From Terfezia claveryi (taxonomy: Eukaryota > Ascomycota > Pezizomycetes > Pezizales > Pezizaceae), in contig WHUX01000002.1 in assembly GCA_015179025.1 (NCBI GenBank), forward strand, positions 744,001 through 808,000: a stretch of DNA of 64,000 nucleotides. Reading direction: 5' to 3'. Shown piece after piece: positions 57,199 through 64,000 of the stretch. Each line of letters starts with the position of its first letter. Position 1 is the stretch's first letter. The translations under genes were made by a program, and so were the position numbers. Under the pieces are notes generated by a model. It searched no databases. It was not told where the DNA came from and was given only the letters and a program-made list of their open reading frames with translations.

Positions 57199-57209
57199 CA
57201 ACCAGACTA
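57199..57209 (-). repeat. TAGTCTGGTTG dispersed repeat, exact copy
   Basis: Exact copy, minus orientation, extended TGTGCCAACCAGACTA (57194-57209). It faces the plus copy at 56694, giving a 516-bp segment bounded by 16-bp inverted repeats, but without a matching target duplication. Confidence 0.75.
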
Positions 57210-57370
57210 GGTTTATGTACCTAACAATAACACTTAAGTGAGTTTGACTGAAGGGGTACAATAGCGCCGCTTTATCCCCACATACCTGACTACACCTTGA
57301 GATATATCGGAAACGCTGTCCGCCGCCTAGATATCTCCCGATCATTAGTCTCGAATTAATCACCTATGAC

Positions 57371-57419
57371 TAGGAGGCTAGCTAGTCTGGTTGGCACAAC
57401 ACCCTCCATAGGAGGCTAG
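57371..57419 (+). repeat. 27-nt mini-insert with perfect 11-bp direct repeats
   Basis: TAGGAGGCTAG at 57371-57381 and 57409-57419 flank a 27-nt insert (57382-57408) that begins CTAGTCTGGTTGGCACAACA. This is the longest non-palindromic insert of the family with clear duplications. Confidence 0.85.
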
Positions 57420-57509
57420 ACACGGTAGCCTGCCAATCTCCGCCAGCTACTCAGGCGAAAATTGACGTGTAGGTGATGATAGATTTGTGAACCCACCAAC
57501 TTCAAGTAA

Positions 57510-57650
57510 CTGATAATTGAAGCATATCAAATCCTTTGTGCTGTAGCCTATGGGTATCATGGTGTTCTTGAATTGCTTCTGGATGCTGGTACAGAAACTG
57601 AGGCAAGGACCTATTTTCATTGCACACCGTTGAAAGATATATGCCAATGA
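57510..57650 (+). pseudogene. ankyrin-repeat fragment (relic)
   Basis: Reading the frame CTG ATA ATT GAA gives LCAVAYGYHGVLELLLDAGT followed by ETEAR..., then TPL, the hallmark ankyrin pattern (A-x-x-G-H-x-x-VL-x-LLLDAGA...TPL). The frame has a stop just before (57507-57509) and a stop at 57648-57650; no exon structure extends it. It is about one and a half ankyrin repeats of a decayed gene. Confidence 0.6.
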
Positions 57651-57993
57651 TGTGAAGAGGCTGAAAAAGCATTGGCAGCGATACTTCTGATATTCCTTAC
57701 CTAAATTGTAGGAAATTTGAGCAGGAATTTATAAGAAGCAAGAAGCAGGGACATCACTGGCTGACATTTTTCAGGGCTGGACAATCTTGTACTCCAAACA
57801 AGGCTTGATTCTATTTATTCAGAAATCTAGCAGAAGTGAACGATGACATTCGAAACTCTCCCACACCCTTCCTCGTACGTCAACAATAGGAGGAGGAATA
57901 CATAAATCGAGGAAGGACATGTACAAGGTATAGACTCTGGTGGATGAGCAAATATTAAGTGAGCATCTAGAATTGCGAGTTAAAATGCAAATC

Positions 57994-58025
57994 TATTCTG
58001 GTTGAGCTTAAGCTCGACCAGACTA
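57994..58025. repeat. 32-bp palindrome of two diverged repeat copies
   Basis: TATTCTGGTTGAGCTT joined directly to AAGCTCGACCAGACTA: arms match at 14 of 16 positions, no loop. The ends are one-mismatch copies of TAGTCTGGTTG in inverted orientation. No target duplication seen. Confidence 0.7.
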
Positions 58026-58425
58026 AGGAGCTGCTCTACGGAGGATGCGCTGGTCAGTGAGGTACTCTACGAACGAGTCATCTAGACGCAAGAGCATTCT
58101 CACTGTAGTTACAGGGAGCCGACGAATATTAAACACTAAAGTACATAGACTAACACTATACTAGTAAAGGACAAAAGGACAACAAAGCAGCATCTAAAGA
58201 CTTCTTAAACACTCCACAGCCCAAAATCGCAAAGAATTTCTTTCATGCACAGGAAGCAAACGAAAAGGAGAAAACAGAATATTCCACAATCCCACGAGCT
58301 ATATTATGCACTATTGATCATCAAATTCTGGATTCTGCTCAAAGTTCAACGTTAGCATCCAATGTTGCAGAACGTCAAGAGGAGCAGTAAGAGTCCTCAC
58401 CGAATTGACTCAGCGGGGAGTAGCT

Positions 58426-59745
58426 TTAAGCCACTATTTTTGACAGCTTTCCGCTTTTCCATTTCCGTACTGCACTTGGACCTTGAGCAGTTTTAAATGT
58501 ATCCATGGTATCAAGCCCAAGTTTTGACCATCGCGGGAACGCGTCGAAGTCAGCACCCAGACCTACGGAAAGTATCTCTTGAGGCTTTGACAGGGTCAAG
58601 CTTGTAACTCGCCTGGAAAGGGGCCGAGGCCGTGGTTGTACGTCAGGTACCGTACGGTTATTGAAGGGTCTCAACCTGCTGTGGGGCTGCTCACTCGATC
58701 GTACGCGTGTATGTGAACGGGGAGGGCAAGAGATAGAAGAAGCTCTTCGGGAAGCTTCCCTCTGAAGTGAAATATGCCCTGAACTTCCTCTTTGTGGTTG
58801 TATATCGGAATCTGAGTGACTACTATGCACAGGTAGGCTCCTGGTTTGAGATGCCCCCCTTCCGCTTTCAGAGCTTGCACGTTGTAATTGGACATCACAG
58901 CTCGAGGGCGTAGGAGATGAATGCCTGAACATTCGGGTACGTGTTGGTGATCTACCTCGTCTATGGGTTGTATTGATCCTCCAAAGGCGGCAACTGGGGG
59001 ATCCCTCTCTTCTGCCAGAAGCCATCTCTTTATCGCTTTCAAGTGTTTCTAGCTCATCGTTTCCTGAATTTTTCATGGGTGTTCTCTCATTTTCTTTCCT
59101 TCTCACTGACTTATCTCGCTTCTTAGCTGTACTTCCTCCAAGTTCCTGGCAATGGGCTTCAAGAAGCTCCTTATGGTCATGTATCAATTTAACATGAGCC
59201 CTTCTGAACTTTTCGAATTGGAGCTCCAACCCACGGAGCTGAATTTCCATTCGCTTGACAGTCCCTTCCAAGCCTGGCTCTGTTATGTTGGCACCTAGAT
59301 CTAATGGCGGAAGTTTTGGTGGCTTTGTTAAGTCTAGCAATTCCGTCGACGCCTTTTTTGAGCATGTCGTGGGTTGTCGACGTAACATTGAATTGGACCT
59401 TGAATTTGGTTCTCCACTGCTTGGGAGTTTTGTGGCCAGACATCTCATGCTCAGAGACCTCGTACTCATATTGTCATCTGCTGGCACCATCTTCGATTGG
59501 GTGCTTGCCGCTGGGGCATCTTGAGCGGAAACTGACTTCGTGTTGATCTCTAAAGCTGCATCTGAGGGTTCCTTCCCCATATTCTCCGTATTCCCCGTGC
59601 TTATGGACTGGGTCTCCTGCAGAGGCATTACTGAGGCGTTGCTGCCATTCTCTAGATCTTGAGTGATATTGTTTGTAGATTTGACCCCCATCTCAGCTAT
59701 AGGTGTGGATAATGATGCGGGGCTTGACGGTAGCATTTTAGACAT
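58426..59745 (-). CDS. uncharacterised Ser/Arg-rich coiled-coil protein
   Basis: Single open frame, 439 aa, ATG at 59745. The N-terminal 135 residues are Ser/Thr/Asn-rich and disordered. Residues about 155-200 form a coiled coil (RMEIQLRGLELQFEKFRRAH VKLIHDHKELLEAH). The remainder is Arg/Ser-rich (RRGRSPTRTR, SRRASSIS) with short SSxSDSDIQPQRGSS-like repeats. No signal peptide, TM helix or enzyme motif. RS-type segments and basic charge suggest a nuclear or cytoskeletal scaffold; no family was recognised. Confidence 0.75.
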   Translation of the reverse strand: MSKMLPSSPASLSTPIAEMGVKSTNNITQDLENGSNASVMPLQETQSISTGNTENMGKEPSDAALEINTKSVSAQDAPAASTQSKMVPADDNMSTRSLSMRCLATKLPSSGEPNSRSNSMLRRQPTTCSKKASTELLDLTKPPKLPPLDLGANITEPGLEGTVKRMEIQLRGLELQFEKFRRAHVKLIHDHKELLEAHCQELGGSTAKKRDKSVRRKENERTPMKNSGNDELETLESDKEMASGRREGSPSCRLWRINTTHRRGRSPTRTRMFRHSSPTPSSCDVQLQRASSESGRGASQTRSLPVHSSHSDSDIQPQRGSSGHISLQREASRRASSISCPPRSHTRVRSSEQPHSRLRPFNNRTVPDVQPRPRPLSRRVTSLTLSKPQEILSVGLGADFDAFPRWSKLGLDTMDTFKTAQGPSAVRKWKSGKLSKIVA

Positions 59746-60737
59746 AGAATCAAGGCAAAAATAGATCTCAACTGTGAACCCTTAAGGTTACAAGCAAGAT
59801 AGGTGCATCCAGTACAGGCCGTATTCAAAAAGATAACAGGATGCTAATAAAGAAGTACGTGTAAACGAGGGGAACCATGAAAGATACAAAAGCAAATAAT
59901 AGTAGCGAGTGACTGACTGTTGATCATTATCGTACGAACTTGTAAGAGGTCATGATCAGGCCGTAAAACAGGCAAAAGGCGGGCCCAGGATTGCTGGAGG
60001 TGGAAGGGGAAACATACTCTTCTTCTGAATAAACTCCCGGTTCTCTCGAAGTCCTGCATATCGCAGTGTACAGACTACCGCTTCAGGTAACTCCCTCGAA
60101 TGAAGATTAGAAGTTCATGCTAATTAGGTACTTCTTCCTACCAGATTAGAAGCAGCCTGTAAAAGGTTTCGTTTCATATGTAATTGAATGTATTTAACGA
60201 GCTGGGAAGAGAGACCAGCCCAGGGGTTAGATAATCCACTGGGCTTTCTTGTTATGAGCTACGAGTACTGATTTACTCCCCCCCCCAAAAAAAAAAGGTT
60301 TTGGTTCATAGTGAAGTATCTGTATACGGATGCACCTTCTAGCATGCTGAAGGGTCTCGGGGCCGTTCTGGCTGATAGACGTTTAATGTTGCGAGATCTA
60401 GGTCAACCCGACTATTGGCTACTGTACATGTAGGTGGCTGGCACTTCGGTAATCTGTAGTTTTAATTGGGTAGGCTTGCTGGCCATAGTCGTCTGTTACC
60501 ATTCGAATTCAGAGAACGGTATTCCCTTGGCTTTACAGGGGTATGGAAATTTTGTACTCGTTGTTGTGGCATTAGAGAGAGAAACTAACTCGCATTGACC
60601 ATAAAAACAATTACAACGCCGAATATGCCCGTACTTAACAACTAAACAACAGTGTTTTGATCCACCATCCTCCATCCCATATACCCGAGATTCCGAACTA
60701 CACATGCTCTCCGATGCAACCTGGAATAACCCAATCC
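59746..60737. other. intergenic
   Basis: No supported gene. Short minus-strand frames at 59844-60059 and 60496-60741 have no features. A C-run/A-run (CCCCCCCCCAAAAAAAAAA-type) is at about 60279-60297. Confidence 0.45.
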
Positions 60738-61532
60738 TCAATAATTATACCCCAGCTTCAGTCTTGTCCATTTCCTTCTCTCGACATGTAAATTTTCATA
60801 CTTCACCTTCAAATTTTCAAACTCCACGGCTAGTTCTGGAAATTTACTGGTATTAATGGTGTTCCCCTTTCTTGGTGCCTTGACAATCTGAATGGCTCTC
60901 TCCAGATGCAGCTCGATGAATTGATTCACACCCTGCGTGGACGAAGTATTGAGATCGTCGATACTTTTATATGCCAGTTTCTCGTTCTCGGTCAAAGCCA
61001 GATATGCCCCCACTTCCCTCCCCATCATCCCAACAGCTCTTTCCCACTCATTAATTAGATCTCTGACTTCACCAATCCACCGTAGCCAAAGTGGGCGGAC
61101 CAAAGGATGTGTGATATGTGCTTGAAGGCTGGTAATCTCTGAGGGATCAAGCAAAGAAGGTGGGTAAATAAAGCGGTATTGTTCAGGTAAGCTCCGTGTC
61201 TCTGGATTGCTCCGAAGGTCGTTCAAGTTATTGAAGTAATCTATGAGATCCTTAGGAGTCAAAGCTGGTAACTGGGGTTGTTGAATTATGTCCACTTCCA
61301 TAATGCACCCGCGTCGAGGGTTCGCAATGGAGCTTGGCAGAGAGTATGCTCGGAAGACCTGCTTGAGAAGTTTTGGTGGGCCGATTTCTCTATTGAAGGT
61401 TGGTGTGAGAGGGCTGTTGCGGAGGGTATACAGCGGACTAGATGACGATCTGTTGGGTATAAAAATCTCGCTATGTGGCCGTTCCCTCATCTTGAACTGA
61501 CTCGGATCCGAGGTATCTAGATGTCTGTACAT
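60738..61532 (-). CDS. uncharacterised protein with C-terminal helical region
   Basis: Single open frame, 264 aa, ATG at 61532. The first 75 residues are basic and Ser/Pro-rich. From about residue 88 the protein is largely helical with conserved-looking aromatic positions (LTPKDLIDYFNNLNDLRSNP, EQYRFIYPPSLL, HPLVRPLWLRWIGEVRDLIN) and ends in a charged coiled-coil-like helix (EFENLKVKYENLHVERRKW). No TM helix. I recognise no family; probably a fungal-specific protein. Single-exon structure is unusual beside the intron-rich neighbours. Confidence 0.7.
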   Translation of the reverse strand: MYRHLDTSDPSQFKMRERPHSEIFIPNRSSSSPLYTLRNSPLTPTFNREIGPPKLLKQVFRAYSLPSSIANPRRGCIMEVDIIQQPQLPALTPKDLIDYFNNLNDLRSNPETRSLPEQYRFIYPPSLLDPSEITSLQAHITHPLVRPLWLRWIGEVRDLINEWERAVGMMGREVGAYLALTENEKLAYKSIDDLNTSSTQGVNQFIELHLERAIQIVKAPRKGNTINTSKFPELAVEFENLKVKYENLHVERRKWTRLKLGYNY

Positions 61533-62704
61533 CTTAATGCTTGAGAAAGTACTTGTATGATTTTATGGAGGTTTGTGGGTGTTGGTGATGCCCTTATCCC
61601 GTTAAAGATGAAGAGCCCTCGGGAACAGGACTGGATGAAAAGGGAACAGAGCATCAGGACTAACTAGTATTTAAATCGATGACAGATGATCTCTCCCACA
61701 CAAGATATTTTTGCTCCCTCAGTGCCAAATGTAGCTCTGGAGCCGAACAAGGCTATCATTACACAAGAAAAAGCGTTATTTACGCATTTCATGCTGCTGT
61801 GGTCCGACGGATACGTGTTATCCTTATCACGCCACCACCATCCATCCATCCAAGAGATTGCTTCAACACATTGCTTCAACCTTCAATGATACTAAGAAAC
61901 TTGTATGGGAATATGCGGCCAAAAGAAAATTGGGTATATAGCCAACAAATCCAAGAGACGGACCGTTGCAGCCGACAGAACACTACATAAGTCTCTTCCG
62001 GAGTCGCCCAATTAGTAACTTTCTCCTCCATGCAGGAACAATCATGAATATGTGAGATACTCAATACGTTTCATCATGCACGCGTGCTTGTGCATCTCAA
62101 CACCAAGTACGTTCCTGCAATTGGAACCTGGCACAAAAACCTTAAAACCTGCTAGTGCATGCGCACTCATCACTCATGACCGCCGTTGCCGGAGGAGGGG
62201 GCAAGGTTCGAGTCGGGGGGTACCATATAGAAATTCCTAAGGTAGATAAAGATATGAAGTTTGGAGTGGGAGGGGAAATTCTCATACGAGATATGTATCA
62301 AAGTATCTCCCGTACTTGTAATCCCCATAGTGATGACAGAACTTCCCGAGCTTCTCAAAAGGTGACACCAGTCTCAGCTCTGTATGGGCTCGGCAACATG
62401 CCATACCTACTTAGGAACCAAGCTACGCCGTTTTATAATCGGTAACCAGACAACTAAATTGGGTATTGTCTACCATAAGAAGTTCGCGCCGAGACCATAG
62501 TGAGCTATCTGGCTCTGGAGAGAGAATAGTGAGCGTTCATTGTTCTTGATTCCACACTTATCCATTCTATTCCCTCGATCCTCATATATACAGTACGGTA
62601 GCGAAATCCACAAAACCACAAAATCTCTAGAAGCTTCAGTTTGTAAGGTTACCGAACCAAATTATTTCTAGTCTATTTATACAACACTACCATTGTGCTC
62701 CAAA
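61533..62704. other. intergenic
   Basis: No supported gene in 1.2 kb; short frames on both strands at 61664-62445 shadow each other. Confidence 0.5.
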
Positions 62705-63786
62705 TCAACCCTCCTCAAACTGACTATCCCGCCGCAAATACACCTTTCCTCCCTCATACGTTCCTAAATACACCGCCAACCCTAATCCCGACCACAGCCC
62801 CCTCAGGCCCACCCCCCGCCATAATCCTTTGAACCCATCTTCCTTCAAGATTTCAGTCAAAGCTGCTTTATATACCCCAGGCGGTCGCTTTCCAGTACTC
62901 TTCCCTCCCACCACCCGCCCCTTCTCCTTTTCGCCACCCTCTTTCCCGGCATTAGCAGCCAACATCACCCTAGTCTTCATCACATCCACCGGCGTAGTCA
63001 CCACAGCTGCCACTGTCCCCGCAATCGCGCTCGCCATCATATTCACTTGAACTGTCTTGGCTATATCGTACTTAATCTGCCGCCCCTGAGTAAACCTTTT
63101 CTTCAACTGCTCATACAATGGAAATTGTAACGCAGTAAAAGGCAAGTTCCTCCCCACAAGAGCAAAATACCCTCGAAATAAATCCCTTGGATGGCTTGTG
63201 AATTTCACAAGCGCTTGGAGGGATGTACTCTCCGCTACTACTCCAGCGACAATAGGCCTTTTGCCTCCAAATCTTATAGGTTCTTTTGACTGTGGCTTAT
63301 TCCGCAGAGTTTGGGCGTGCTGCTTTAACACCTCCGCTGGCGTAAGGATTGCGCAGGAGACAAGCTCTGCTGTTGACGAAGAGGCGGAGTGAATTGCCGG
63401 CTCAGGGAGAAAATTTGGGAAAGTATAATTCAACAATGACTTTGAGTATTCATAGGTCGTGAAAAATGCAGCAGAGGATGGTAGAGTAGCAAAAATGACA
63501 GAGCCAACTCCCTGGTATAGACCCTTCCATAAACTGGCCCGGTTTACCTTTCCGGCATAGAATTTCTTGTAGTCTTTGCTTTGTATTCGGGTCTTCACCG
63601 TATCGAGAGGATATATTAGGAGGTCAACGGTAAATGCTGCGAATGCTCCAGCCTTTTCCGCTGGTAAGTGAGTTTTTAATATCTGTCAAGAATCAAATGA
63701 CGAGAGCAGCTCACCAGTACAATATCCCGGGGTGTACTGTCTGGTTGAGCTTCACAAGAATTTGCGCTTAATTTTATGTTCCCCAT
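62705..63786 (-). CDS. mitochondrial carrier (SLC25) of SAM-carrier type
   Basis: Main exon from about 63682 or 63660 down to 62705; a short first exon starts at ATG 63786. All three carrier repeats are present: PLDTVKTR after TM1 (signature PxDxxK/R), TPAEVLKQ after TM3 and TPVDVMKTR after TM5, with six helices and a LFRGYFALVGRNLPFTALQFPLYE segment. The PAEVLKQ and RG-Y-x-x-x-RN-x-PF pattern resembles the S-adenosylmethionine carrier group (Pet8/SLC25A26) and fungal relatives. It would act in the mitochondrial inner membrane. A Lys/Gly-rich loop is inserted before the last helix pair. The 5' end is unresolved: splicing after GTACTG gives a 32-nt intron and 349 aa; GTACAC to TTACCAG gives a 77-nt intron and 334 aa. 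Confidence 0.88.
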
Positions 63787-64000
63787 GTTCAAGGCTCCCC
63801 CAAACTCCCGGAACTCTCTATGAGGGTATAATTCAGCCAGGCTATTCAGTGATTTGTTCTTCGGAAGAGTGCAAGAAGCAGGGTCATAAAGGGCTGCACA
63901 TACAAACGGGTGATGACATCAATGAGTGACGGTAAATCCTGCCAAGCAATTTGATTGATGTCTGAAAACGGTAGTCGCTTAATCCCGGCTTGATCAGGAA
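63787..64000. other. promoter side of the carrier gene
   Basis: 214 nt at the window edge; no feature seen. Confidence 0.4.

Larger units (their letters stand above)
55567..58425. other. gene-free region with repeats
   Basis: About 2.9 kb. Contains three exact repeat copies (56694, 57199, 57383), a related palindrome (57994-58025) and an ankyrin-repeat relic (57510-57650). No intact gene. Confidence 0.5.

Noticed and set aside
63738..63749. Near-copy of the repeat (ACTGTCTGGTTG) near the window end
   Set aside because: It lies inside the likely first coding exon of the mitochondrial carrier and has two differences at its start, so it was not counted.
1..64000. CRISPR arrays, operons, bacterial ribosome-binding sites
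   Set aside because: None seen; the spliced eukaryotic gene structures rule out a prokaryotic reading.

Overview
This window is nuclear DNA from a filamentous ascomycete (Pezizomycotina). The evidence is many short spliceosomal introns (about 46-330 nt, with GTATGT/GTGAGT-type donors and CTAAC/TTAAC-like branch sites), a nuclear tRNA-Cys, and fungal-only gene families: con-6, a Zn2Cys6 cluster fused to a sugar acetyltransferase, a formylmethionine-deformylase-like membrane protein, a DUF3824-like repeat protein, and secreted or membrane-anchored cupredoxins. I cannot place it in a class; Leotiomycetes or an early-diverging Pezizomycotina line is a guess.

Layout: 0.7-6.3 kb holds a small glycine-rich membrane protein, a doubtful mini-gene and a 638-aa coiled-coil/proline-rich protein. 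9.8-21.2 kb holds four minus-strand genes: a membrane-anchored cupredoxin, an 899-aa four-TM protein, a glycine-zipper protein and a mitochondrial hemerythrin-like protein. 21.2-25.9 kb is a gene-free, repeat-rich stretch. 25.9-38.3 kb is gene-dense: a patatin-like protein that lacks the nucleophile serine, a small basic protein, a secreted Kex2-type precursor, the DUF3824-like protein, a short-chain dehydrogenase and a small secreted protein. 38.3-43.4 kb is a second repeat-rich gap with a MITE. 43.4-47.5 kb holds the Zn2Cys6-acetyltransferase fusion and con-6. 47.5-58.4 kb is mostly gene-free apart from tRNA-Cys, a doubtful ORF, an alpha/beta-hydrolase and an ankyrin relic. 58.4-63.8 kb holds two uncharacterised proteins and a mitochondrial carrier of SAM-carrier type. 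The genes look like unrelated housekeeping, stress and secretion functions on both strands. I see no biosynthetic cluster. Several genes and exon structures here are spliced models that single-frame ORFs would miss.

The most unusual signal is a dispersed 11-mer, TAGTCTGGTTG, often extended to TAGTCTGGTTGGCACAA. I count 19 exact copies plus about ten near-copies, nearly all in gene-free DNA. By chance about 0.03 copies of a given 11-mer are expected on both strands of 64 kb. Several copies are tiny inserts (5-41 nt) flanked by perfect 9-bp direct repeats whose sequence differs at each locus, which looks like target-site duplication. One pair forms a 41-bp palindrome between near-perfect 9-bp repeats. 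One copy sits as a clean 11-nt insert in one arm of a MITE and is absent from the other arm. This suggests either an ultra-short mobile unit or the excision scars of a Mutator-like transposon family with 9-bp target duplications. A second curiosity is the con-6 intron, which has a C17 run just inside the 5' splice site and a G13 run just inside the 3' splice site.
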